Assembly: GCF_040187885.1 (NCBI RefSeq)
Contig: NZ_JBDPLH010000002.1
Span: 558,001 to 622,000 of the forward strand
DNA: 64,000 nt
Direction of reading: 5' to 3'
Origin: Roseateles_E cavernae
GTDB lineage: Bacteria; Pseudomonadota; Gammaproteobacteria; Burkholderiales; Burkholderiaceae_C
The translations under genes were made by a program, and so were the position numbers. The notes beneath the pieces were generated by a model. The model saw only the letters and a list, made by a program, of their open reading frames with translations. It was not told the origin of the DNA and did no database searches. Below, piece after piece: positions 49,113 through 57,595 of this stretch (position 1 is the first letter of the stretch; the number at the start of each line of letters is the position of its first letter).

Positions 49113-50267
49113 ATGAAAGCCACCGAAAGACAGCTGAACTTCGTCAGCCAGCAGGACCCTGACACCGGCGCCCGGGTGACCCGGCTCACGCCGTTGGACG
49201 TGACCTGCCATCGCAATTATTTCTATCAGAAGTGCTTCAGCAACGATGGCAGCAAGCTGCTGTTTGCCGGGGAATTCGGTCCCGGCAAGCACTGGAACTA
49301 CCAGTTGCTGGACCTGCCATCACAGGTCGCCACGCAGCTGACCGACCAGCCTGGCGAGAACACCTTTGGCGGCTTTCTGTCGCCCGATGACCAGTACCTC
49401 TATTTCGTGCGCGCCGAGCGCCAGCTGATACGCCTGGCCCTGGCCGATCTGAGCGAGCAGGTGGTCTACACGGTGCCGCAGGGCTGGGTCGGCTACGGCA
49501 CCTGGGTCAGCAACAGCGCTTGCACCAAGATGGTCGGCATCGAGATCCATGCCGATGACTGGTTCCCACTGAACACCTGGCAGAAGTTCAACGAGATGTT
49601 CCATCAGCAGCCGCGCTGCCGGCTCTTCAGCGTGGACCTGAAGACCGGCGAGCGCAGCATCATCCTGGAGCAGCGCGGCTGGCTGGGCCACCCGCAGTAC
49701 CGTCCCTTCGACGACAACACGGTGGCCTATTGCCACGAGGGCCCGCATGACCTGATCGATGCCCGCATGTGGTTCATCAACGAGGACGGCACGAACCGTC
49801 GCTGCGGCAAGGAACACAGCGAGGGCGAGAGCTGTACCCACGAGTTCTGGGTGCCGGACGGCAGCGCGATGATCTATGTGTCCTACGACCACAGCTCGCC
49901 CGAGCGCTGGATCTGCAGCCTCGACCCGGTCACGCTGGAGAACCGGGTGCTGACCGCGATGCCGCAGTGCTCGCACCTGATGAGCAACCATGACGGCACG
50001 CTGATCGTCGGCGATGGGTGCGGCAAGGCCAGCGGCGATGCCAGCGCCAGCAACGAGATGCTGAGCGGCGACCCCTATCTGCACCTGTTCGACCTGAAGG
50101 CCGGCACGACCCGACCGATCGCCCGCCACGACAGCGGCTGGGACGTCTACAAGGACAGCCGCCAGGTCACCCATCCGCATCCGAGCTTCACGCCCGATGA
50201 GAAGCAGGTGCTGTTCAGCTGCGACAAGGAGCCGGGCGAGCCCGCGCTCTACCTGGCCGATCTGTGA
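49113..50267 (+). CDS. ogl: Oligogalacturonate lyase (PL22)
   Basis: The 384-residue cytoplasmic enzyme has no signal peptide and matches PL22 oligogalacturonate lyases, a seven-bladed propeller. Family segments are VTCHRNYFYQKCFSNDGSKL, HPQYRPFDDNTVAYCHEGP, SHLMSNHDGTLIVGDG and RQVTHPHPSFTPDEK, where Gln-x-x-His-x-His matches the manganese ligands. It splits di- and tri-galacturonates into 4,5-unsaturated monouronates, the substrate of KdgF. It follows the binding-protein gene with two bases between, and its stop overlaps the GTG start of the next gene. Confidence 0.94.
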   Translation: MKATERQLNFVSQQDPDTGARVTRLTPLDVTCHRNYFYQKCFSNDGSKLLFAGEFGPGKHWNYQLLDLPSQVATQLTDQPGENTFGGFLSPDDQYLYFVRAERQLIRLALADLSEQVVYTVPQGWVGYGTWVSNSACTKMVGIEIHADDWFPLNTWQKFNEMFHQQPRCRLFSVDLKTGERSIILEQRGWLGHPQYRPFDDNTVAYCHEGPHDLIDARMWFINEDGTNRRCGKEHSEGESCTHEFWVPDGSAMIYVSYDHSSPERWICSLDPVTLENRVLTAMPQCSHLMSNHDGTLIVGDGCGKASGDASASNEMLSGDPYLHLFDLKAGTTRPIARHDSGWDVYKDSRQVTHPHPSFTPDEKQVLFSCDKEPGEPALYLADL

Positions 50268-52558
50268 GGCGGCTCGCTGCTTTGCTGCTGGCCGTGGCGG
50301 GGGCCGCAGCGCAGGCTCAGGGTCCGATGCGCCCCCAGCTCGACGAGGCCCAGGCAGCACGGCTGCGCGTCAAGGACTGGCTGCAAGGCTGGCAGCCACA
50401 GCCGCTTGACCCCAGGGCCTGGATGCCCGACTTCATCGTCGCTGCGGACGGCAGTGGCACCCACCGCAGCTTGCAGGCCGCGCTCGACGCTTTGCCCCGC
50501 GAAGGGCGGCGCCACTACATCCGGCTCAAGCCCGGCAGCTACCGCGAGCAGGTCTGTCTGCGCGACAAGGCGCCGCTGACGCTGTACGGCGACCCGGGTG
50601 CCGTCATCGTGGCCGGCCATTACAACGCCCAGCCCAAGCCGGTCGGCCAGGCGATCAACACCTGCACGCCCCACCAGGACAGCGCCAGCTATGGCACGGC
50701 CGGCAGCGCCAGCGCGATGCTGTTCGGTGACGATCTGCAGCTGGCCGATCTGACCATTGCCAACGATGCGATGGACGCGGTGCGCCTGGGCCAGGGCTAT
50801 CCGGCCGGAGCCGGCGAGGCCGGCGGTGCCCAGGCCGTGGCGCTGCTGGCCCGGGGCGACCGCATCCAGCTGCAGCGCCTGCGCCTGCTGGGCCATCAGG
50901 ACACTTTTTATGCGGCGGGCAGCGGCCGCATCCATGTCAGCGACAGCCTGATCGCCGGCGATGTGGACTTCATCTTCGGCGACGCCCGCCTGGTGATCGC
51001 GCGCAGCGAGATCCTCAGCCGCGCCGGCCGTCGCGCGCCGGGCGAGGGCGGCCATGTGCTGGCGCCGAGCACGCCGCCGGGGCAGGCCCATGGCTTCCTG
51101 ATCATCGACAGCCGGCTGCGGGTCGAACCCGGCGTCGGCGCGGGGCGCATCTCGCTGGGCCGGGCCTGGGACCATGGGGTTGCGCACGGCGCCTGGCAGG
51201 CCGGCATCTCGCCGAACGGCCAGGCCCTGATACGCGACAGCGAGCTGGGCTCGCATCTGGCGCCCTGGTCCCGCTCGACCTCGCGCCGCCCCTTCGATGC
51301 CGCGCAGAACCGCATGGCCGAATACCGCAACCGCGCCGCGCCGCGCGACTGGGGGCGCGAAGTCCCAGCGCTGGATGAAGGCTGGGCCGCCGCCGAGGGC
51401 GGCACCACCGGCGGCGCGGCGGCCGCACCGGCCGATGTCTACCGGGTGCGCAGCCGTGCCGAGCTGGAGGTCGCGCTGGCGGCCGGCAGCCGGCCCAAGA
51501 TCATCTACCTGCTGGCCCGCATCGATCTGAGCAGCGATGCCGCCGGCCGGCCGCTGGGCTACGAGGATTACCGCGACCCGGGTTTCGACTTCGAAGCCTA
51601 TCTGCGCGCCTACGATCCGGCCGTCTGGGGCCGCAAGCCGCCCGAGGGGCCGCTGGAGGAGGCGCGCCAGCGCTCGGTGCGGACCCAGGCCCAGCGCGTC
51701 GTGCTGCGCATCCCGGTCAACACCACCCTGGTCGGCGCCGCGCCGGGCGCGGGCTTCAGCAACGGCATGCTGCTGCTGGACAAGGTGGACAACATCATCC
51801 TGCGCGGCCTGCAGTTCGCCGATGCCTACGACTTCTTCCCGGCCTGGGATCCGCTCGACGGCGCGGCCGGCGAATGGAATTCGGAGTACGACACCGTCGC
51901 GCTGCGCGGCGCCAGCCATGTGTGGATAGACCATTGCAGCTTCGACGACGGGGCGCGCACCGACCGCCAGGCCCGCGTCGCGCTGGGCCGGCCCCTGCAG
52001 CACCATGACGGGCTGCTGGACATCACCCAGCAGTCCGACCTCGTGACCGTGTCCTGGAACCATTTCTCGCGCCACGACAAGACCAGCCTGGTCGGCGGCA
52101 GCGACAGGCACACGGGCGACGCCGGCCGGCTGCGCGTGAGCCTGCATCACAACCTCTGGGAGGCGCTGATGGAGCGCACGCCGCGGGTGCGCTACGGCCA
52201 GGTCCATCTCTACAACAATCTGTTTGTGGCCCGCAGCGACGGCGACTACCCCTATGGCTACTCGATAGGCATAGGGCTGGGCTCGCGCATCGTCAGCGAA
52301 CGCAATGTCTGGGAAACCCCGGCGGAGATCCCGGCGGCGCAGCTGGCCCGGGTGCTGAAGGGCCAGGTCTTCAGCGATCGCGAGTCGCTGCACAACGGCC
52401 GGCCGCTGGACCTGGGCGCCGCGCTGCGCGCCGCCGGGGCCGAGCTGGGGGGCGATGTCGGCTGGCAGCCGCGTCTGCACGGGCCGCTGGATCCGGTCGA
52501 GGCGGTCGCGGCACGGGTTCGTGCCGGGGCCGGCGCGGCGATAATCCAGCACAATTGA
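50264..52558 (+). CDS. Bifunctional secreted pectin methylesterase - pectate lyase (CE8 then PL1)
   Basis: The 764-residue protein has a signal peptide (about 1-19) and the same two activities as the enzyme at 36211-39027 but in reverse order. Residues 55-345 are the CE8 methylesterase with LLGHQDTFYAAG (Gln212, Asp213), AGDVDFIFGDA (Asp235) and SLGRAWDHG (Arg300, Trp302). Residues 390-700 are the PL1 lyase with HHDGLLDITQQSDLVTVSWN and RTPRVRYGQVHLYNN (Arg638, Arg641, Arg643). No Ig-like linker separates them. Start is GTG at 50264, overlapping the ogl stop (GTGA). It is the last structural gene of the kduD operon. Confidence 0.92.
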   Translation: MRRLAALLLAVAGAAAQAQGPMRPQLDEAQAARLRVKDWLQGWQPQPLDPRAWMPDFIVAADGSGTHRSLQAALDALPREGRRHYIRLKPGSYREQVCLRDKAPLTLYGDPGAVIVAGHYNAQPKPVGQAINTCTPHQDSASYGTAGSASAMLFGDDLQLADLTIANDAMDAVRLGQGYPAGAGEAGGAQAVALLARGDRIQLQRLRLLGHQDTFYAAGSGRIHVSDSLIAGDVDFIFGDARLVIARSEILSRAGRRAPGEGGHVLAPSTPPGQAHGFLIIDSRLRVEPGVGAGRISLGRAWDHGVAHGAWQAGISPNGQALIRDSELGSHLAPWSRSTSRRPFDAAQNRMAEYRNRAAPRDWGREVPALDEGWAAAEGGTTGGAAAAPADVYRVRSRAELEVALAAGSRPKIIYLLARIDLSSDAAGRPLGYEDYRDPGFDFEAYLRAYDPAVWGRKPPEGPLEEARQRSVRTQAQRVVLRIPVNTTLVGAAPGAGFSNGMLLLDKVDNIILRGLQFADAYDFFPAWDPLDGAAGEWNSEYDTVALRGASHVWIDHCSFDDGARTDRQARVALGRPLQHHDGLLDITQQSDLVTVSWNHFSRHDKTSLVGGSDRHTGDAGRLRVSLHHNLWEALMERTPRVRYGQVHLYNNLFVARSDGDYPYGYSIGIGLGSRIVSERNVWETPAEIPAAQLARVLKGQVFSDRESLHNGRPLDLGAALRAAGAELGGDVGWQPRLHGPLDPVEAVAARVRAGAGAAIIQHN

Positions 52559-52583
52559 AACGCCAGACCAAACAAAGCGAAAC
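52557..52583. promoter_or_regulatory. Two GAAAC half-sites before the IclR gene
   Basis: GAAAC occurs at 52557-52561 and 52579-52583, 22 bases apart on the same face of the helix, directly before the IclR start. Each resembles half of the KdgR-like boxes elsewhere in the window. Autoregulation is possible; the right half of the palindrome is absent, so this is weak. Confidence 0.35.
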
Positions 52584-52588
52584 ACGGC

Positions 52589-53413
52589 ATGGATGACGAT
52601 CTGAACGACGGCAAGCAGCAGCCCGAATCGGTGGCGGCGGTGCTCAAGGTATTTGCCATCCTGCAGGCCTTGTCCGAACGCAGCGAGACCGGCATCTCCG
52701 ATCTGTCGGTGCGCCTGGCCATGCCCAAGGCCACGGTCTACCGTTTTCTGCAGACCATGATGACCCTGGGCTATGTGCGCCAGGAGGCCGACAGCGAGCG
52801 CTACGGCCTGACGATGAAGGCCTTCGAGCTGGGCACCAAGGCGCTGCAGTATCCGGAGCTGATCGATCTGGCCAAGCACCATATGCAGATGCTGGCCGAC
52901 GCCACCGGCGAGACGGTCCACCTGGGCACCCTGATCGACAGCGAGATCATTTACGTCCACAAGGTCGACTCGCGCCATATGCTGGGCATGTACTCGCGCG
53001 TCGGCCGGCGTGCACCGTTGCACTGCACCGCGATCGGCAAGGTGCTGATGGCCTGGGAGCATCCGCAGCGCCGCGAGCGCATCCTGCAGGGCGCCGAGTT
53101 CAAGCGCTTTCGCGACAAGACCATCGTCGAGCCGGCCGCCTTCCAGGCCGAACTGGACCGCGTCAAGGCCCAGGGCTTTGGCGAGGACCGCGAGGAGTTT
53201 GACGACCATATCCGCTGCCTGGGCGTGCCCATCTTCGACCGGCTGAACCAGCCGATCGCGGGCTTGAGCGTCTCCTTCCCGACCTTCCGCTACGACGAGG
53301 CCAAGGAGGGCGAGGTGGTGGCGATGCTGCAAGGGGCCAGCCGCGACATCTCGGCGCGGCTGGGGTGCACGCAGTTCCCGCTCGACCCGCCGGCCAAGGC
53401 CGGACGCGCTTGA
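52589..53413 (+). CDS. IclR-family regulator (probable KdgR)
   Basis: The 274-residue protein has an IclR winged helix (GISDLSVRLAMPKATVYRFL, then GYVRQEADSERYGLT) and the C-terminal effector domain with TGETVHLGTLIDSEIIYVHK and RAPLHCTAIGKVLMAW. KdgR repressors of this family sense KDG and control pectin genes. The adjacent kduD-ogl-pectinase operon and the two GAAACA-N-TGTTTC boxes in the window support that role. The name KdgR is inferred from context. A FadR-type regulator follows with a stop/start overlap. Confidence 0.9.
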   Translation: MDDDLNDGKQQPESVAAVLKVFAILQALSERSETGISDLSVRLAMPKATVYRFLQTMMTLGYVRQEADSERYGLTMKAFELGTKALQYPELIDLAKHHMQMLADATGETVHLGTLIDSEIIYVHKVDSRHMLGMYSRVGRRAPLHCTAIGKVLMAWEHPQRRERILQGAEFKRFRDKTIVEPAAFQAELDRVKAQGFGEDREEFDDHIRCLGVPIFDRLNQPIAGLSVSFPTFRYDEAKEGEVVAMLQGASRDISARLGCTQFPLDPPAKAGRA

Positions 53414-54153
53414 GTCCGAACGCCATCACCGGCCGACGGCGCCCCAAGACCCTGGCCCTGGGCCTCGTGGAGGCGCTGGGCGATCGCATCCGCGAGGGCC
53501 GGCTCAACGCCGGCGACAAGCTGCCCACCGAGGCGGCCATCATGGCCGAGTTCGAGGTCAGCCGTACCGTGGTGCGCGAGGCCATCTCCAAGCTGCAGGC
53601 CGCCGGCCTGGTCGAGACGCGGCACGGCATCGGCACCTTTGTGCTGGGCCTGGGCGAGGGCGCGGCGTTTCGCATCGCCCCCGATCAGATGGGCACGCTC
53701 ACCGACGTGGTCGCGGTACTGGAGCTGCGCATCGGCGTCGAGACCGAGGCGGCGGCGCTGGCCGCGCAGCGTCGCAGCGCGGCCCAGCTGGCCGCGATGC
53801 ATGAGGCGCTGGCCGCGTTTGCCGCCGCCGCCGAGGCCGGGCGCGATGCGGTGGCGGCCGATTTCCAGTTCCATCTGGAGATCGCCCGCGCCACCGGCAA
53901 TCCGCACTTCGAGCAGCTGATGGGCACGCTGGGTGCGCCCAGCATTCCGCGCGCACGCCTGCCGGGCCTGGACAGCGTGGCCCCGGCCGAGCGCCTGGCC
54001 TATCTGACGCGCGTCAATGCCGAGCACCAGCACATCCTCGACGCGATCAGCGCCCAGGACCCCGAGGCCGCCCGCGCGGCGATGCGCACCCATCTGGCCA
54101 ACAGCCGCGAGCGCCGAAGGCGGGCGGCGCTGGCGGCGGCCGGCGGCGAGTAG
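53410..54153 (+). CDS. GntR/FadR-family (FCD) regulator of aldarate genes, probable
   Basis: The protein has a GntR winged helix (GDRIREGRLNAGDKLPTEAA, then EFEVSRTVVREAISKLQAAG) and an FCD effector domain with metal-type His residues (DFQFHLEIARATGNPHF, NAEHQHILDAI). Translation may begin at the TTG at 53410, which overlaps the IclR stop (TTGA), giving 247 residues; a GTG at 53365 is the alternative. A palindrome with perfect arms lies at 55214-55239, before the glucarate operon, and is the probable target. Effector is probably an aldarate or uronate; inferred. Confidence 0.87.
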   Translation: MSPNAITGRRRPKTLALGLVEALGDRIREGRLNAGDKLPTEAAIMAEFEVSRTVVREAISKLQAAGLVETRHGIGTFVLGLGEGAAFRIAPDQMGTLTDVVAVLELRIGVETEAAALAAQRRSAAQLAAMHEALAAFAAAAEAGRDAVAADFQFHLEIARATGNPHFEQLMGTLGAPSIPRARLPGLDSVAPAERLAYLTRVNAEHQHILDAISAQDPEAARAAMRTHLANSRERRRRAALAAAGGE

Positions 54154-54157
54154 TCGC

Positions 54158-54370
54158 CTACTTGCGCGCCAGCTGGTAGGCCACGATGGCGTTGGCATGG
54201 CCGTGGCCCAGGCCGTGTTCGGTCTTGAACCAGGCGACCATCTCCATGTGCTTCATGCCCTTCAGGCCCTCGGCCAGGCTCAGCCAATGGGTGATCGGCT
54301 GGCCGTATTTCTTCTCGATCGACGGAAAGTAAGTGGCCGGGCCGCCTTGCGGCTTGTCATTGCTGCTCAT
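54158..54370 (-). CDS. DUF4287 family small protein
   Basis: The 70-residue protein matches the DUF4287 group: ATYFPSIEKKYGQPITHWLS, GMKHMEMVAWFKTEHGLGHG and HANAIVAYQLARK. Members are small cytoplasmic proteins of unknown function. The Met at 54370 was preferred because the 13 residues before it are not conserved in the group. It converges on the FadR-type gene, leaving four bases between them, and breaks the pectin gene order. Confidence 0.85.
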   Translation of the reverse strand: MSSNDKPQGGPATYFPSIEKKYGQPITHWLSLAEGLKGMKHMEMVAWFKTEHGLGHGHANAIVAYQLARK

Positions 54371-54458
54371 GTCTGCTCGCCTGTTCTCAGGAGTGATGCC
54401 GTCGAGCATTCTGACTTCGCCATGGGCGAACTGACCTTCGTCATGGTCGCGAGACCGC

Positions 54459-55118
54459 TCAGCGACAGGGCGCCGCCGGGCCGGAGCCCGGCTTGGCCGG
54501 GCAGGGCGGGGTGACGGGCGGCTGTGGCTGCTGCGCCCGGCGTCGCTCCATCCGCGCCTGATTGCGTGCGGCCAGGGCCTCGCTCTCGCGCTGGCGGACG
54601 ATGCGCTCGCCTTCCAGCGGGTCGGCCGCGCTGTGCATGCCCTCGGCGCGCAGGCGCTCCTTCTCCGCGTTCGAGCTGCTCTGCGCTTCCTGGGCCTGGC
54701 GGCTCAGCGCCCAGTCCTCGGCGCTGTAGCGCCCCTGGCCCTTGCGGCATTGGCGCACCCGGCGGATCTCGTCCTGCATGAAGGCGCGCTCGCGGTCGCC
54801 CAGGCTGGTCGAGTTGGCGCGGGTCTCCATATTGCGCAGTTCCAGATCGCCGGGGCAATCATTGGCCGGGGGCTGGGCGGGGCCGCTGGCGGCGGGCTTG
54901 TTCTCGGGCGGCGGCAGGCGCGGGGCGTCGGCCACATTGCTTTGCAGCCGGCGCTGCTCGACCGGCTCGCCGGCGCCGGGGCAGGGCACATCGGAAAAGC
55001 TCACACCGCCATCACGCTGCTTGCATTTCCAGACCTGGGCCTGGGCCGCCGTGCCCAGGCCGGCCATCAACAGGAAAAAGACGGCTTGCCTCGCCCAGCC
55101 ATTGCCTGCATGTCTCAT
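54459..55118 (-). CDS. DUF4124 domain secreted protein
   Basis: The 219-residue protein has a signal peptide ending GTAAQAQ, then a DUF4124 segment (VWKCKQRDGGVSFSDVPCPG) with two Cys, a Pro-rich linker and a highly charged coiled-coil-like C-terminal half (LGDRERAFMQDEIRRVRQCR, then NAEKERLRAEG). It closes with a Pro-rich tail containing Cys. Function unknown. The Met at 55118 was chosen because it begins the signal peptide. Confidence 0.8.
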   Translation of the reverse strand: MRHAGNGWARQAVFFLLMAGLGTAAQAQVWKCKQRDGGVSFSDVPCPGAGEPVEQRRLQSNVADAPRLPPPENKPAASGPAQPPANDCPGDLELRNMETRANSTSLGDRERAFMQDEIRRVRQCRKGQGRYSAEDWALSRQAQEAQSSSNAEKERLRAEGMHSAADPLEGERIVRQRESEALAARNQARMERRRAQQPQPPVTPPCPAKPGSGPAAPCR

Positions 55119-55213
55119 TGCTGCGCTCCCTGATTGCAATTTGTGCCGTTCCAACGCGGCGGGCCGTTGCCCGGACGACAGTGTCGGGCAAATGCGCATG
55201 CAATTTTCAGAGG

Positions 55214-55239
55214 CTAGTTGTATGATGACGTACAACTAG
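55214..55239. promoter_or_regulatory. Probable FCD/GntR operator before the aldarate operon
   Basis: Perfect nine-base arms CTAGTTGTA and TACAACTAG flank the eight-base centre TGATGACG, just before the start of the first Bug-type gene (55255). A -10-like TATGAT falls inside. Sites of the FadR/GntR group commonly have a GT-rich inverted pair such as TTGTA/TACAA. The nearest regulator of that type is at 53410. Confidence 0.72.
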
Positions 55240-55254
55240 ATCATGGAGACAAAC

Positions 55255-56229
55255 ATGAGAACACCCTCGACCCTGCATCGCTGGCTCACCGGCCTGCTGC
55301 TGGCCACCGGCCTGGCGGGCGCGGCCACTGCGTTTCCGGACAAGTCCGTGACCCTGCTGGTGCCGTTCCCGCCCGGCGGTTCCACCGACACCCTGGCCCG
55401 CGCGGTGGCCGCCAAGCTGCAGGAGCGCTGGGGCCAGACCGTCGTCGTCGACAACAAGCCCGGTGCCACCGGCACCGTCGGCTCGGCCATGGTCAAGCGC
55501 GCCGCGCCCGATGGCTACACCTTGCTGGTGGCCTCGCTGGGTCCCTATGTGATCGCGCCGCACCTGCTGAAGGCCGTGCAGTACGACGCGCTGAAGGACC
55601 TCGACCTGCTGACCGTTGCGGTGCAGGCGCCCAATGTGCTGGTCGTGCCGGCGGCGTCGCCGCTGAAGAGCATGGCCGATGTGATCGCCCAGCTGAAGGC
55701 CAAGCCCGGCGCGATGACCTTCGCGTCCTCGGGCAACGGCTCCTCGGACCATCTGACCGCCGAGCTGTTCTGGCAGCAGACTGGCACCTCCGGCTCGCAC
55801 ATTCCCTACAAGGGCGGCGCGCCGGCCATCACCGATCTGCTGGGCGGCCAGGTCGAGGCCTCGTTCCAGAACGTCAACGCGGTGCTGCAGCACATCCAGA
55901 GCGGCAAGCTGCGCGCGCTGGCCGTCACCGGCGACAAGCGCTCGGCCGTGTTGCCCCAGGTGCAGACCCTAAGCGAGGCCGGCATCAAGGGCGCCGATGT
56001 CTATTCCTGGCAGGGCATTGCCGCGCCGCGCGGCCTGCCGGCGCCGCTGCGTGGCCAGATCCACCAGGCCCTGGTCGCGGCGCTGAACGATGCGGCGCTG
56101 AAGCAGAAGCAGGCCGAGGTCGGCATCGAGACCGTGGCCAGCACGCCGGAGCAGGCCGCCGCCTTCCAGAAGAGCGAGTTCGCGCGCTGGAAGACCGTCA
56201 TCGAGACCGGCAAGATCACGGCGGATTGA
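55255..56229 (+). CDS. Bug-family (TctC-like) substrate-binding protein 1
   Basis: The 324-residue periplasmic protein has a signal peptide ending AATAF and the Bug/TctC fold: KSVTLLVPFPPGGSTDTLAR, NKPGATGTVGSAMVKRAAPD and ELFWQQTGTSGSHIPYKGGA. Such proteins bind carboxylates for tripartite tricarboxylate transporters; many in Burkholderiales are orphans without TctA and TctB nearby, as here. The Met at 55255 has a GGAG at six bases; a Met four codons upstream is inside that site. It opens the glucarate operon. Confidence 0.9.
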   Translation: MRTPSTLHRWLTGLLLATGLAGAATAFPDKSVTLLVPFPPGGSTDTLARAVAAKLQERWGQTVVVDNKPGATGTVGSAMVKRAAPDGYTLLVASLGPYVIAPHLLKAVQYDALKDLDLLTVAVQAPNVLVVPAASPLKSMADVIAQLKAKPGAMTFASSGNGSSDHLTAELFWQQTGTSGSHIPYKGGAPAITDLLGGQVEASFQNVNAVLQHIQSGKLRALAVTGDKRSAVLPQVQTLSEAGIKGADVYSWQGIAAPRGLPAPLRGQIHQALVAALNDAALKQKQAEVGIETVASTPEQAAAFQKSEFARWKTVIETGKITAD

Positions 56230-56232
56230 GCA

Positions 56233-57561
56233 ATGGCCCACAAGACTCCTCTCGTCAAAAGCGCCCGCGTCATCCCGGTGGCCGGCCGCGACGGCATGCT
56301 GCTGAACCTCAGCGGCGCCCATGCGCCCTTTTTCACCCGCAATCTGCTGCTGCTGGAAGACAGCGCCGGCCGCACCGGCGTGGCCGAGGTGCCCGGCGGC
56401 GAATCTATCCGCCAGACCTTGGAAGAGGCGGCGGCGCTGACCATCGGCCAGCCGCTGGGTCGCTGGCAGGCCCTGCTGGGCCAGGTGCGCGAGCGCTTCG
56501 CCGACCGCGATGCGGGCGGCCGCGGGCTGCAGACCTTCGATCTGCGCACCACCATCCATGTGCTGACCGCCGTCGAGTGCGCGCTGCTGGACCTGCTGGG
56601 CCAGCATCTGGAGGTGCCGCTGTGCGAGCTGCTGGGCGAGGGCAAGCAGCGCGACTCGGTGGCGATGCTGGGCTATCTGTTCTTCGTCGGCGATGCCGGC
56701 AAGACCGATCTGCCCTATGTGCGCGAGGATGCGGGCGGCGGCTGGCTGCACCAGCGCCACCAGGTGGCGCTGACGCCCGAGGCCATCGTCGCCCAGGCCG
56801 AGGCGGCCCAGGCCCGCTACGGCTTTGCCGACTTCAAGCTCAAGGGCGGGGTGCTGGCCGGCGCGGCCGAGGTGGAGGCCATCCGAGCGCTGAAGGCCCG
56901 CTTTCCCGAGGCGCGCATCACGCTGGATCCGAACGGCGGCTGGCTGCTGAAGGACGCCGTGCGCCTGCTGCGCGATCTGCACGGCGTGCTGGCCTATGCC
57001 GAGGACCCCTGCGGCGCCGAGGACGGTTTCTCGGGCCGCGAGGTGATGGCCGAGTTCCGCCGCGCCACCGGCCTGCCGACCGCCACCAATATGGTGGCCA
57101 CCGACTGGCGCCAGCTGGCCCATGCGATTGCCTTGCAGGCGGTCGACATCCCGCTGGCCGACCCGCACTTCTGGACCCTCAGCGGCGCGGTGCGCGTGGC
57201 CCAGACCTGCCGCGACCATGGCCTGATCTGGGGCTCGCACTCGAACAACCATTTCGACATCTCGCTGGCCATGTTCACCCAGGCGGCGGCCGCCGCACCA
57301 GGCCGGCTGACCGCGATCGACACCCACTGGATCTGGCAGGACGGGCAAGGCCTGACCCTCCAGCCGCTGCAGATCCAGGGCGGCGAGGTGCGGGTGCCGA
57401 GCACGCCGGGCCTGGGCGTGCAGCTCGATATGGCCGCCGTCGAGCGTGCCCATGCCCTCTATCTGCAGCATGGGCTGGGGGCGCGCAACGACGCGATGGC
57501 GATGCAGTACCTGATCCCGGGCTGGGCCTTCGATCCGAAGAAGCCCTGCCTGCTGCGCTGA
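56233..57561 (+). CDS. gudD: Glucarate dehydratase
   Basis: The 442-residue protein is an enolase-superfamily acid-sugar dehydratase, matching GudD. Catalytic and metal residues are visible: DFKLKGG (Lys202, Lys204), TLDPNGGW (Asp232, Asn234), AEDPCG (Glu257), TATNM (Asn286) and GSHSNNHFDISLA (His336). It removes water from D-glucarate to give 5-keto-4-deoxyglucarate, the GarL substrate. It starts four bases after the first Bug gene. Uronate dehydrogenase in this window can supply glucarate from glucuronate; galactarate from galacturonate would need GarD or a broad-specificity dehydratase. Confidence 0.95.
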   Translation: MAHKTPLVKSARVIPVAGRDGMLLNLSGAHAPFFTRNLLLLEDSAGRTGVAEVPGGESIRQTLEEAAALTIGQPLGRWQALLGQVRERFADRDAGGRGLQTFDLRTTIHVLTAVECALLDLLGQHLEVPLCELLGEGKQRDSVAMLGYLFFVGDAGKTDLPYVREDAGGGWLHQRHQVALTPEAIVAQAEAAQARYGFADFKLKGGVLAGAAEVEAIRALKARFPEARITLDPNGGWLLKDAVRLLRDLHGVLAYAEDPCGAEDGFSGREVMAEFRRATGLPTATNMVATDWRQLAHAIALQAVDIPLADPHFWTLSGAVRVAQTCRDHGLIWGSHSNNHFDISLAMFTQAAAAAPGRLTAIDTHWIWQDGQGLTLQPLQIQGGEVRVPSTPGLGVQLDMAAVERAHALYLQHGLGARNDAMAMQYLIPGWAFDPKKPCLLR

Positions 57562-57595
57562 TTGACAAACAAACCGACACGCCGGAGACAACCGC

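Noticed and set aside
50249..53332. Very long open frame antisense to the ogl/pectinase/IclR genes, and similar long antisense frames opposite the YdeP-type, TonB receptor and pectinase genes
   Set aside because: High GC at third positions makes stop codons rare on the opposite strand. Translations are low-complexity (Arg, Ala, Gly, Gln, His) with no family motifs, while the sense frames carry clear domains.
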